Shown here: positions 27,744-36,932 of the stretch, piece after piece
How positions within the stretch are numbered: the stretch's first letter is position 1
How the letters are laid out: the number at the start of each line of letters is the position of its first letter
Assembly (NCBI GenBank): GCA_910579305.1
Contig: CAJTTA010000006.1
Location: 21,142 to 85,141, forward strand
From: an uncultured Muribaculaceae bacterium
Lineage (GTDB): Bacteria > Bacteroidota > Bacteroidia > Bacteroidales > Muribaculaceae
DNA: 64,000 nt
Reading direction: 5' to 3'
Translations under genes and position numbers: made by a program
The notes under the pieces: model-generated
Told to the model about the DNA's origin: nothing
Databases searched by the model: none
Seen by the model: only the letters and a program-made list of their open reading frames with translations

Positions 27744-28121
27744 TTGGCTACCATCAATAATAAAACCAGACCGAGAAAGAAAGCATCCAGGAGCAAAGGC
27801 AAGACCTCCAACAGACACGTGATCAACGTGCTGCGCGAAGGCCGCCCCGTCTCCCTCGACTTCTTCCGTCGCCACGCATGGCTCATCCTCATAGCCGTGG
27901 TCGTGGTTCTCGCCCTAATCGGACAGCGATACTCCAATCAGGACAAACGCTTGCAGATCAAGCGACTGGAGCATGCCCTGGCCACAGCCGAGAGCGAGCT
28001 CGTGGCGCAGAAGGCCAGCTACATGAGCCTCATACGCGAAAACGAAATGAGGCATCTGCTACGCTCCCACAACATTAACCTCGACTATCAGGAACAACCT
28101 CCCTACGTCCTCTCAGAATAA
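27744..28121 (+). CDS. ftsL: FtsL-like cell division protein
   Basis: A 125-aa bitopic protein in the ftsL position between rsmH and the division transpeptidase. It has a basic cytoplasmic tail (residues 1-44), one transmembrane helix at about 45-61, then a coiled-coil segment (about 65-100; KRLEHALATAESELVAQKA). FtsL links FtsQ and FtsB-like partners to the FtsWI synthase. The only plausible start is TTG at 27744; no upstream in-frame ATG or GTG is available after the rsmH stop. Sequence similarity in this family is low, so the call rests on topology and position. Confidence 0.8.
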   Translation: MATINNKTRPRKKASRSKGKTSNRHVINVLREGRPVSLDFFRRHAWLILIAVVVVLALIGQRYSNQDKRLQIKRLEHALATAESELVAQKASYMSLIRENEMRHLLRSHNINLDYQEQPPYVLSE

Positions 28122-28143
28122 CTCATCTCCCACCCCCCCACAC

Positions 28144-30312
28144 ATGGCAGCCAATCAAAAGAAAAAGAAGCTCAACAACCGCCAGCACATCATGGCCCGC
28201 TACGGATGTATCGTGCTCATGTTCCTGTTCGGCGCCATAGCCGTGATATGCAAGCTCTCCTTCACAACCTTAGTGGAGGCCGGAGCATGGGAAGCGCGTG
28301 CCGAGAAGGACATGAAGAAGACTGTGCCCATATTCCCGGAGCGCGGCAACATCCTGGCCTCCAACGGCAACATCCTGGCCTGCAACCAGACTCTCTATGA
28401 CGTGCGCATCGACATGCGCCATCCCCGATTTGCCTCCCGCCGCCTAAAGCGCCCACAATGGGCCGCGCTCGACTCCCTGGCCGACTCGCTCGACACCTTC
28501 TATCCGCGCAACCCTCACATCTTCGAACATCCTGACTCCATGCAGCGCTATTCCTGGCACACACTCATGAAGAAGGAATTCACACTGCCCAACGACCGCC
28601 GGCGACGCACAGCCAAGGTAGGCATAAAGCTCACTCTCAGCGACTTTGAGCGAATACGCCACTGGCCTTTCTTCAAAGACATAAAAGGGGGTGGACGCAG
28701 CTGCCCCGTCTATAAGGAAGAGCACGTGGTGCGCATATACCCCTTCGGCGACATGGCTCGCCTGAGCATAGGACGCGTGTATGAAGACAGCTCCGGACGC
28801 ATCACCGGCTACGCAGGCCTTGAGAAAGCGCTCGACTCCCTGCTCTACGGCAAGGTGGGGCGCGCCAAGAAAGTGGCCATGAACAATGGCTTCGCCAATT
28901 GGGTGGACATCCCCGCCGTGCGCGGATTCGACATCCTATCCACTATCGATATAGACATCCAGGACATTCTCGAGGAAGAGCTCCTGGCCATGTGCGACTC
29001 CGTGAAGGCCGACTGGGGCACCGCGATAATAATGGAAGTGGCCACAGGCGAGATCAAGGCCATAAGCAATGTGGAACGAAACAAGACTACAGGCAAATAT
29101 GAAGAGGCCATGAACCGCGCAGTGCTCCCATTCGAACCCGGATCCGTGATGAAGCCAATAGCGCTCATGGTGGCATTTGAAGACGGACTGGTGAAAAACA
29201 ATACCGACACTGAAGACTGCTCCCCCTTCATGCGCACCTCCGACCATGCCGGAGGTGGACGCAAGACCATGCGCCAGATCATTGCCACAAGTTCCAACAC
29301 GGGCATAGCCCGCGTGATATTCCGCGGCTACGCCGATCATCCCGAGAAATACAGGGAGCGCCTTGCCTCTCTGGGATTCTTCGACCCCATACGCTCAGGC
29401 ATAGGCGGCGAGCGCACGCCCAATGTGCCCGTGCTCCACGACCGCCATCCGCGCACCGGCGCCCCAATCACCATGACGGCCCGCCACCTCGACCTCGCCC
29501 GACAGGCTTACGGCTACAACACTGAGGTGCCTCCGCTCTACACCCTGGCCTATTACAATGCCATAGCAAATGGCGGACGCTATGTGCGCCCGCACCTCGT
29601 GAGGGCCCTGCGGGATGAGAACGGCCGTGATTCTATTCTGAAAATAAGCTACATACGCGACCCGCTCTGCTCCGAGGCCACGGCCCGAAAGGTGAAGGAA
29701 TGTCTCTACGACGTAGTGTGGGACAAGCGCGGCACCGCACGCGCCCTTCAGGATGACCGCGTGAAGATATGCGGCAAGACCGGCACGGCCATTCCCTACG
29801 ATTTTGAGCACACTCATGCCTACGACCACTCCAAGCGCCGCTTCGCGTTTGCAGGCTTCTACCCCTACGAAGAACCGCGCTACTCCTGCATGGTGCTCAT
29901 GACGGCCCCGGCAGGCAGCACCTCGGCCGCCCGTGGCTCAGGTCGCGTCCTGCTCAATGTAGCCCTCAAGCTATATGCCCGTGGAATGCTCTCCGACCCC
30001 GCGCCTTACAGCCACGAGGCTTCTCCGGCTCCCGCCCGCCTCTGCGCATCCACCATAGCCCCAATTTCCTCCATAGTGAAGAAGCTCGGCCTCAAGGGAG
30101 CGCGAAAGCACAAGAGCAACGCTGCCGTGACACCCGGATTCATCCCCGACCCCACAGGCTTCGACCTCCCATCGGCCATAGCCATGCTTGAAAAGGCAGG
30201 CTACAATGTGGCGGCCGTGAAGGGAACGGGATATGTGCGCGGAATCACCCCGGCAGCCGGCACCCCGGCCCGCAAGGGCACCCCGGTAAGTCTCTCTCTC
30301 TCATGGAAATAA
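28144..30312 (+). CDS. ftsI: division-specific penicillin-binding protein (FtsI/PBP3) with PASTA domain
   Basis: A 722-aa class B PBP that cross-links septal peptidoglycan. A basic tail and TM helix (about 18-40) are followed by the dimerisation domain and the transpeptidase domain with SVMK (Ser334-Lys337), SSN (383-385) and KTG (545-547). The last ~60 residues (FIPDPTGFDLPSAIAMLEKAGY to the end) form one PASTA repeat, a usual Bacteroidota feature. It lies 22 nt after ftsL and 29 nt before murE. Confidence 0.96.
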   Translation: MAANQKKKKLNNRQHIMARYGCIVLMFLFGAIAVICKLSFTTLVEAGAWEARAEKDMKKTVPIFPERGNILASNGNILACNQTLYDVRIDMRHPRFASRRLKRPQWAALDSLADSLDTFYPRNPHIFEHPDSMQRYSWHTLMKKEFTLPNDRRRRTAKVGIKLTLSDFERIRHWPFFKDIKGGGRSCPVYKEEHVVRIYPFGDMARLSIGRVYEDSSGRITGYAGLEKALDSLLYGKVGRAKKVAMNNGFANWVDIPAVRGFDILSTIDIDIQDILEEELLAMCDSVKADWGTAIIMEVATGEIKAISNVERNKTTGKYEEAMNRAVLPFEPGSVMKPIALMVAFEDGLVKNNTDTEDCSPFMRTSDHAGGGRKTMRQIIATSSNTGIARVIFRGYADHPEKYRERLASLGFFDPIRSGIGGERTPNVPVLHDRHPRTGAPITMTARHLDLARQAYGYNTEVPPLYTLAYYNAIANGGRYVRPHLVRALRDENGRDSILKISYIRDPLCSEATARKVKECLYDVVWDKRGTARALQDDRVKICGKTGTAIPYDFEHTHAYDHSKRRFAFAGFYPYEEPRYSCMVLMTAPAGSTSAARGSGRVLLNVALKLYARGMLSDPAPYSHEASPAPARLCASTIAPISSIVKKLGLKGARKHKSNAAVTPGFIPDPTGFDLPSAIAMLEKAGYNVAAVKGTGYVRGITPAAGTPARKGTPVSLSLSWK

Positions 30313-30341
30313 CCTGATTACAACAGTATTTTTTTAACACG

Positions 30342-31817
30342 ATGATACACAAGCTCTCTAATCTTATCAAAGAGATAGGTGCCCTCGAAGTGATCGGCGA
30401 CACCGACAAAAACATACATTCACTTGAGGCTGACTCCCGCAAGGTGCAGAAGCAAGGCATGTTCGTAGCCGTGCGCGGCGTGAACACCGACGGTCACAAA
30501 TACATCCCTGTCGTGGCCAGCAACAATGTGGGAGCCATAGTGTGTGAAGAGCTTCCGCCCGCCATACGCACCGGCGTGACCTACATACGCGTGGCCGACA
30601 GCGCCGAGGCTCTCGGCCGCCTCGCCTCCGCCTGGTACGGACACCCCTCCTCCTCCCTCTCACTGGTGGGTGTGACAGGCACCAACGGCAAGACCACCAC
30701 CGCCACCCTGCTCTATGAGATGGCACGCAACCTCGGCTATCGCGCCGGCCTGCTGAGCACCGTGTGCAACTACGTGGACGGCGAAGCCATACCCACTACC
30801 CACACCACTCCCGATCCCCTCACTCTCAATTCCCTTCTCGCCCGCATGGTGGAGGCCGGCTGCGACTACGCCTTCATGGAGGTGAGCAGCCACGCCTGCT
30901 CGCAGAAGCGCATAGCCGGACTCCGGTTCAAGGGAGGAATTTTCAGCAACCTCACCCGCGACCATCTCGACTACCACGGCACGGTGCAGAATTACATGAA
31001 CGCCAAGAAACTCTTCTTCGACGCACTCCCCTCCGAGGCCTTCGCTCTTGTCAACGCCGACGACAAGGCCGGAGCCTACATGCTCCAGAACACACGTGCC
31101 CGCAAGTATACCTACTCGCTGCGCACCGAGGCCGACTTCCACTGCAAAGTGCTGGAACAGAGGCTCGACGGCACTCTGCTCTCTCTCAACGGCAAGGAAG
31201 TGGAAGTGATGTTCACTGGCCGCTTCAACGCCTATAACCTCACGGCCGTCTACGGAGCATCCATCCTCTCCGGCTTCCCCGAGGAGCAGGTGCTCCCCGG
31301 CATGAGCCGACTCGTGCCCGTGGCAGGACGCTTCCAGACCATGCACTCCCCGTCGGGATTCACGGCAATCGTGGACTATGCCCACACGCCCGACGCACTG
31401 GTCAACGTCCTCTCCACCATACGCGACATTGTCGGCTCCGCCGGCGAGATAATAACCGTGGTGGGATGCGGCGGCGACCGTGACCACGGCAAGCGTCCCA
31501 TGATGGCCCGCGAGGCTGCCTCTCGCTCCGACCGCCTCATCCTCACCTCCGACAATCCCCGCACCGAATTGCCCGAAGCCATAATAGCCGACATGAAGGC
31601 CGGACTGCTCCCGGAACATCTCCCCTCCTCGCTCTGCATCACCGACCGCCGCGAGGCCATACGCACGGCCTGCGCCCTTGCCTCTCCCCACACTGTGGTG
31701 CTCGTGGCAGGAAAGGGACATGAGACCTATCAGGAAGTCAACGGAGTGAGACATCATTTCGATGACCGCGAGGTGCTCCTGGAATATTTCCGCGAAATGA
31801 AGAAGTCCGACCTATAA
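30342..31817 (+). CDS. murE: UDP-MurNAc-L-Ala-D-Glu:meso-diaminopimelate ligase
   Basis: A 491-aa cytoplasmic Mur ligase that adds the third amino acid to the peptidoglycan stem peptide. The ATP loop is GVTGTNGKTTTATLLYEM, and the amino-acid selecting motif DNPR is at residues 404-407, which indicates meso-diaminopimelate rather than lysine. N-terminal UDP-binding domain, central ATPase and C-terminal domain are complete. Followed 15 nt later by mraY. Confidence 0.97.
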   Translation: MIHKLSNLIKEIGALEVIGDTDKNIHSLEADSRKVQKQGMFVAVRGVNTDGHKYIPVVASNNVGAIVCEELPPAIRTGVTYIRVADSAEALGRLASAWYGHPSSSLSLVGVTGTNGKTTTATLLYEMARNLGYRAGLLSTVCNYVDGEAIPTTHTTPDPLTLNSLLARMVEAGCDYAFMEVSSHACSQKRIAGLRFKGGIFSNLTRDHLDYHGTVQNYMNAKKLFFDALPSEAFALVNADDKAGAYMLQNTRARKYTYSLRTEADFHCKVLEQRLDGTLLSLNGKEVEVMFTGRFNAYNLTAVYGASILSGFPEEQVLPGMSRLVPVAGRFQTMHSPSGFTAIVDYAHTPDALVNVLSTIRDIVGSAGEIITVVGCGGDRDHGKRPMMAREAASRSDRLILTSDNPRTELPEAIIADMKAGLLPEHLPSSLCITDRREAIRTACALASPHTVVLVAGKGHETYQEVNGVRHHFDDREVLLEYFREMKKSDL

Positions 31818-31832
31818 TACACTGATTGCCAT

Positions 31833-33098
31833 ATGCTCTACGAATTATTCCGCGCTCCCGCGTTTGACATACCCGGCTCCGGCCTCATGGGCTACATCAC
31901 ATTCCGCACCGGCATGGCCTTCGCCCTCTCGCTGCTCATAGCGCTCATAGCAGGCCGCAAGATCATCAACGCTCTGCAGCTGCGCCAGGTAGGCGAGATC
32001 GTGCGCGACCTGGGTCTTGAGGGACAGATGAGTAAAAAGGGCACCCCCACCATGGGCGGAGTCATAATAATCCTCTCCATCCTCGTGCCATGTCTGCTGC
32101 TCGGAAACCTCGGAAACGTCTACATGATTCTCATGCTCATAGCCACTGTGTGGATGGGCACAATAGGCTTCCTCGATGACTACCGCAAACTCAAGTATCA
32201 CAACAAGGAGGGCCTGAAAGGAAAGTACAAGATCACAGGGCAGGTGGGCCTCGGCCTAATAGTGGGCGTCACAATGTGGCTCTCGCCGGCCATAGTGATG
32301 AGCGAGAATCAGGAAGTGGTGCGTCAGGACTCCGCTTCAATCGAGGTGATACACCAGGGTACGGTGGAGAAGACTCCGCAGACCACCATCCCATTCGTTA
32401 AGAACAATAACTTCAACTACGAGTGGCTCTCTTCCTGGCTCTCCGACAAAGAAGCGGCCAAGACGGCCGGATGGCTTGTCTTCGTCTTCGTCACGATCCT
32501 CGTGGTGACGGCAGTGAGCAACGGCGCCAATCTCACCGACGGACTGGACGGACTGGCTGCCGGAACATCGGCCATAATAGGCCTGGCTCTCGCCATCATG
32601 GCCTATCTTGGCGGCAACGTGATATATTCTTCCTACCTGAATATCATGTACATACCAGGCTCCTCGGAGCTGGTCGTATATGCCGGAGCATTCATGGGCG
32701 CCCTGGTGGGCTTCCTTTGGTATAACGCCTATCCGGCACAGGTATTCATGGGCGACACCGGATCCCTCACTCTCGGAGGCATCCTGGCCGTCTTCGCAAT
32801 ACTCATACGCAAGGAGCTACTCATCCCCGTGCTCTGCCTCACCTTCTTCCTTGAAGACCTCTCCGTGATTCTTCAGGTGGGATACTTCAAGCTCACCAAG
32901 CGAAAATACGGCCAGGGACGGCGCATATTCAAGATGACGCCCCTGCACCACCATTTCCAGAAGGCGGGCGACACCTCCATAAAGGCCCTGCTCAATTTCC
33001 CCAAGAACCCCATCCCTGAGCCGAAGATAGTGACCCGGTTCTGGATCGTGGCTCTGCTTCTGGCCACCATCACATTCATAACCCTCAAAGTACGTTGA
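31833..33098 (+). CDS. mraY: phospho-MurNAc-pentapeptide transferase MraY
   Basis: A 421-aa polytopic inner-membrane enzyme that attaches phospho-MurNAc-pentapeptide to undecaprenyl phosphate, giving lipid I. The catalytic acidic motif GFLDDYRKLKYHNKEGLKG and the later NGANLTDGLDGLAAG and MTPLHHHFQ are intact. A ~45-residue hydrophilic insert (about 152-198, from NQEVVRQDSAS to FNYEWLSSW) interrupts two helices, a feature I associate with Bacteroidota MraY. Ten membrane segments are expected. Confidence 0.97.
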   Translation: MLYELFRAPAFDIPGSGLMGYITFRTGMAFALSLLIALIAGRKIINALQLRQVGEIVRDLGLEGQMSKKGTPTMGGVIIILSILVPCLLLGNLGNVYMILMLIATVWMGTIGFLDDYRKLKYHNKEGLKGKYKITGQVGLGLIVGVTMWLSPAIVMSENQEVVRQDSASIEVIHQGTVEKTPQTTIPFVKNNNFNYEWLSSWLSDKEAAKTAGWLVFVFVTILVVTAVSNGANLTDGLDGLAAGTSAIIGLALAIMAYLGGNVIYSSYLNIMYIPGSSELVVYAGAFMGALVGFLWYNAYPAQVFMGDTGSLTLGGILAVFAILIRKELLIPVLCLTFFLEDLSVILQVGYFKLTKRKYGQGRRIFKMTPLHHHFQKAGDTSIKALLNFPKNPIPEPKIVTRFWIVALLLATITFITLKVR

Positions 33099-33102
33099 CC
33101 TC

Positions 33103-34464
33103 ATGGACAAGATAGTAATCCTGGGAGGCGGAGAGAGCGGAGCCGGAGCTGCTGTACTGGCAGCGCGCAAAGGCTTCAGCGTATTCCTCTCCGACACCGG
33201 ACTCCTCAAACCCGAATACACCCGCATGCTCGAAGCTGAAGGTATCCCCTTCGAACAGGGACATCCTCACACAGAAGCCGAAGTGCTCTCTGCCTCAACC
33301 ATAGTCAAAAGCCCCGGCATACCCCTCTCGGCTCCCATCATAGTCAAGGCCCGGGAAAAGGGGATTCCCGTGATATCCGAAATAGAGTTTGCCGCGCGCT
33401 ACACTTCCTCGCGCATGCTCTGCATAACCGGATCCAACGGCAAGACCACCACCACCACCCTGCTCCACCACATCCTCTGCTGCGCCGGCATCGACGCCTC
33501 TATGGCCGGCAATATAGGCATGTCGCTGGCTCTGCAGGTGGCCACCGACCCTCATGAGGTCTACGTAGTGGAACTCAGCTCTTTCCAGCTCGACAACATG
33601 TATGACTTCCACGCCGACACAGCCATCCTGCTCAACATAACCCCCGACCACCTCGACCGCTACGAGCACTCCATGGAGCTCTATGCCGACGCCAAGATGC
33701 GCATAACTCGCAACCAGACCCCCTCCGACTGCTTCATCTACTGGCAGGAAGACCCCGAGACGGCCGCCGCCATGACACGCACACGCTCCGAAGCCACTCC
33801 TCTTCCGTTCGGAGTGAGGCGCACCCCTTCGAGCGCCGCCTGGCTCGAGGGAGACGTCATGCACATCTCCACCCCGCAGGGAGCCTGGAGCATGCCGCGC
33901 GAAGACATAGCCATAAAGGGCCTGCATAACATCTACAACTCCATGGCAGCCTCCATCGCGGCCACCCGCCTCGGCATAGCTCCTGAGGTGATACGCAAGG
34001 CTCTGGCCTCATTCAAGGCCGTGCCCCACCGCCTTGAACACGTGGCCGAGATCGACGGAGTGGAATACATCAACGACTCCAAGGCCACAAATGTGGCATC
34101 CACCTACTATGCCCTGGAGAGCATGACCCGCCCCACGGTGCTCATACTCGGAGGCACCGACAAGGGTAACGACTATACCGATATTCTCGACTTCATGCGC
34201 CGCAAGGTGACTCACGTAGTGGCCATGGGAGCCGACAATGAGAAGATCATGCGCTTCTGCCGCGACCACGGCTTCTCGGCCGACGACACCCACTCTCTGG
34301 CCGACGCCCTGCAGGCCTGTCGCAAGGCCGCCCGCCCGGGCGACACGGTGCTGCTCTCGCCCTGCTGCGCTTCTTTCGACCTCTTCAAGTCCTACATCGA
34401 CCGAGGCGACCGCTTCCGCGCCGCCGTCCTCGATCTCATGGAGTCTCACCATAATCAAGCCTGA
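33103..34464 (+). CDS. murD: UDP-MurNAc-L-alanine:D-glutamate ligase
   Basis: A 453-aa Mur ligase that adds D-glutamate to UDP-MurNAc-L-Ala. N-terminal Rossmann-like segment VILGGGESGAGAAVLA, ATP loop CITGSNGKTTTTTLLHHIL, the HRLEHVAEIDGVEYINDSKATN signature (residues ~307-328, key HRxE and DSKATN) and C-terminal LSPCCASFDLFKSY are all present. It starts 4 nt after mraY. Confidence 0.97.
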   Translation: MDKIVILGGGESGAGAAVLAARKGFSVFLSDTGLLKPEYTRMLEAEGIPFEQGHPHTEAEVLSASTIVKSPGIPLSAPIIVKAREKGIPVISEIEFAARYTSSRMLCITGSNGKTTTTTLLHHILCCAGIDASMAGNIGMSLALQVATDPHEVYVVELSSFQLDNMYDFHADTAILLNITPDHLDRYEHSMELYADAKMRITRNQTPSDCFIYWQEDPETAAAMTRTRSEATPLPFGVRRTPSSAAWLEGDVMHISTPQGAWSMPREDIAIKGLHNIYNSMAASIAATRLGIAPEVIRKALASFKAVPHRLEHVAEIDGVEYINDSKATNVASTYYALESMTRPTVLILGGTDKGNDYTDILDFMRRKVTHVVAMGADNEKIMRFCRDHGFSADDTHSLADALQACRKAARPGDTVLLSPCCASFDLFKSYIDRGDRFRAAVLDLMESHHNQA

Positions 34465-34467
34465 ACA

Positions 34468-35829
34468 ATGCCCGGCATACGCCTTAACCGCACCGTCGAC
34501 GGAATACCCGCCTCCGACTCCACGCCTGCTCCCGAAGCCGCCCCTCATCTCAGGAATAGGCTCCGGGCCGACGGCTACCTCTGGGGCATATACATACTCC
34601 TGCTCATCTTCTCGGTCATAGAGCTTTACAGCGCATCATCCACCGAGGTGAAGAGCGACAACGTGTATCGCCCGCTCATCTCCCACGCCACATTCCTCAT
34701 ACTCGGCCTCGGCCTCGTGCTCGTGATGCAGAACATCCACTACAAGTTCTACCGCAAGTGCGCATGGTTCATCATGTGGGGTGCCGTGGCTCTCGTGATA
34801 TACTCCAATTACTTCGGTGTCAACATCAACGGAGCCATACGCGCCATACGCGTGGCCGGATTCACCATCCAGCCCCCTGAGATAGCCAAGCTCGCCGTAG
34901 TGCTCGTGCTCGCCAAGATCATGGCCAAGCACCAGATGCGACACGGCATAACCAACTACGGCATAGTCATCTCGGTAATGGTGATCGGCCTCTTCGCCGG
35001 TCTCCTCTTCCGCAACGGCCTCACCAATACGCTGCTGCTCGGCTCGGTGGGCTCGGCCATGTTTGTGATCGGAGGCACTCAGTGGCGCAAGCTCCTCATC
35101 CTCGGCGTGTGCGCGGCCTGCGTGGGCATGTGTGTGTACATAGTGAAATACAGCTCCGATGACAATGATGACAACGGCGGCACGGCATCGTCGGTGGTAA
35201 TAGGCGAAGATACCGACAACGTCGACCGCACAGGCACCCACAAAGGGCGCGTAGCCGCATTCCTGGAAGGTGTGGATCCCGAAGACTCCATCACCGATGA
35301 AAACCGCCAGGTGATCTTCTCCAAGATAGCCCAGGCCCATGGCGGCCTCTTCGGCAACGCGCCGGGCAACTCCCGTGAAAGCGCCCGCCTTCCGCTGGCT
35401 TTCTCCGACTATATCTTCTCTATCATAGTGGAAGACACAGGCTTCGTGGGAGGCGTGATCCTGCTCATCCTCTACCTCTGCCTGCTTGCCCGCGCAGGCA
35501 TCATAGCCACAAAGTGCACAAAGGCCTTCCCGGCATTGCTCATCACCGGATGCGCCACGCTCATCGTGACACAGGCGCTCATCCACATGTTTATAGTCAC
35601 GGGCCTCATGCCTGTGTCGGGCCAGCCGCTCCCATTCATAAGCAAAGGGGGCACATCCATCCTCGTGATGAGCTCGGCAATGGGCATGATGCTCTCCGTG
35701 AGTAAATTCGCAGTGCAGCAGCGCCGCTCGGCCGACAAGAACCAGGCCATAAAGGAGGCCCTGGCCGACAGCGATGACAGTTCTATCAACCCCACTCAAC
35801 TCACATATGCCTCTCTCCCTGAAGAATGA
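34468..35829 (+). CDS. ftsW: septal peptidoglycan glycosyltransferase FtsW
   Basis: A 453-aa SEDS-family polymerase that links lipid II into glycan strands at the septum with FtsI. Hydrophobic helices begin near residue 36; SEDS landmarks include FTIQPPEIAKLAVVLVLA, the large periplasmic loop (about 230-300, rich in Asp) and the C-terminal GLMPVSGQPLPFISKGGTS. The N-terminal ~30 residues and C-terminal ~35 are hydrophilic tails. It overlaps murG by 4 bp. Confidence 0.96.
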   Translation: MPGIRLNRTVDGIPASDSTPAPEAAPHLRNRLRADGYLWGIYILLLIFSVIELYSASSTEVKSDNVYRPLISHATFLILGLGLVLVMQNIHYKFYRKCAWFIMWGAVALVIYSNYFGVNINGAIRAIRVAGFTIQPPEIAKLAVVLVLAKIMAKHQMRHGITNYGIVISVMVIGLFAGLLFRNGLTNTLLLGSVGSAMFVIGGTQWRKLLILGVCAACVGMCVYIVKYSSDDNDDNGGTASSVVIGEDTDNVDRTGTHKGRVAAFLEGVDPEDSITDENRQVIFSKIAQAHGGLFGNAPGNSRESARLPLAFSDYIFSIIVEDTGFVGGVILLILYLCLLARAGIIATKCTKAFPALLITGCATLIVTQALIHMFIVTGLMPVSGQPLPFISKGGTSILVMSSAMGMMLSVSKFAVQQRRSADKNQAIKEALADSDDSSINPTQLTYASLPEE

Positions 35830-36926
35830 TGAATAACCCGAGATTCATAATAAGCGGCGGCGGAACAGGCGGCCACATCTTCCCCGCCCTATCCATAGCC
35901 ACCGAGCTTAAACGCCGCCACCCGGCCTGCGAGATTCTCTTCGTAGGCGCCGCCGGACGCATGGAGATGGAAAAAGTGCCCGCCGCAGGATTCCGCATCG
36001 AGGGGCTGCCCGTGGCCGGATTCGACCGCCGGCACCTGCTCCGCAATTTCTCTGTGCTCCTGAAGCTGCGCCGCTCGCTGGTCAAGGCCCGGCGCATAAT
36101 ACGCGATTTCAAGCCCGATGCCGTGATAGGCGTGGGAGGATACGCCTCCGGGCCCACTCTCAAGGCCGCTCAGCGCATGCGCATCCCCACTCTGCTTCAG
36201 GAGCAGAACAGCTATGCCGGAGTGACAAATAAGCTGCTCGCCAAGAGGGCCGGAGCCATATGCGTGGCCTATGAGAACATGGAGCGGTATTTCCCTGCCG
36301 ACAAGATTATTCTCACGGGCAATCCGGTGCGCCCCACCCTGCTTGAATGCCGACTCTCGCCCGGCGAGGCCCGGCGCACGTTCGGACTCGACCCGGAGCG
36401 TCCCACCCTGCTCGTTGTGGGAGGCTCGCTCGGAGCCCGCACCATCAACGAGAGCATAGAGGGTGCGCTGCAGAGATTCGCAGAGGCAGGCATACAGCTC
36501 ATATGGCAGACGGGAAAGACCGGAGCCGACCATGCCCGCGCCGCAGCCAAGGGGCTGAAGGGTGTGGTGGTCACCCCCTTCATAGCCGACATGGCCGCCG
36601 CCTACACTGCCGCCTCTCTCGTGGTGAGCCGTGCCGGTGCCGGATCCATCAGCGAGCTGGAACTCCTCGGAAAGCCAAGCATCCTCATACCCTCTCCCAA
36701 CGTGGCCGAAGACCACCAGACCCACAATGCACGCGCCCTCTCCACCCGTGGCGCGGCCATACTGATACCCGACGCCAACGCACGTCTCACTCTCCCCTCC
36801 ACCTGCATCGACACTCTCAATAATCCCGAAGTACTGCGCCGAATGAGCGCCGAAATCAAGAAAATGGCACTCCCCGGCAGCGCCTCGGCAATATGCGACA
36901 GAATAGATGCCATGATTAAACTATAG
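35826..36926 (+). CDS. murG: lipid II synthase MurG
   Basis: A 366-aa peripheral membrane GT28 enzyme that adds GlcNAc from UDP-GlcNAc to lipid I. The glycine-rich N-terminal loop ISGGGTGGHIFPALSIA and GVGGYASGP bind the acceptor; SRAGAGSISELELLGKPSILIPSP is the UDP-GlcNAc site. The ATG at 35826 overlaps the ftsW stop; a second ATG follows immediately. Normal length. Confidence 0.97.
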   Translation: MMNNPRFIISGGGTGGHIFPALSIATELKRRHPACEILFVGAAGRMEMEKVPAAGFRIEGLPVAGFDRRHLLRNFSVLLKLRRSLVKARRIIRDFKPDAVIGVGGYASGPTLKAAQRMRIPTLLQEQNSYAGVTNKLLAKRAGAICVAYENMERYFPADKIILTGNPVRPTLLECRLSPGEARRTFGLDPERPTLLVVGGSLGARTINESIEGALQRFAEAGIQLIWQTGKTGADHARAAAKGLKGVVVTPFIADMAAAYTAASLVVSRAGAGSISELELLGKPSILIPSPNVAEDHQTHNARALSTRGAAILIPDANARLTLPSTCIDTLNNPEVLRRMSAEIKKMALPGSASAICDRIDAMIKL

Positions 36927-36932
36927 AGAAGC

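Noticed and set aside
34636..35799. A 387-codon minus-strand frame over ftsW, and similar frames over murE (30660-31757), ftsQ (38114-39256) and GT9 (3943-4983)
   Set aside because: All lie opposite conserved genes, are rich in His/Gly/Ala as expected for reverse-strand codon shadows, and have no recognisable motifs.
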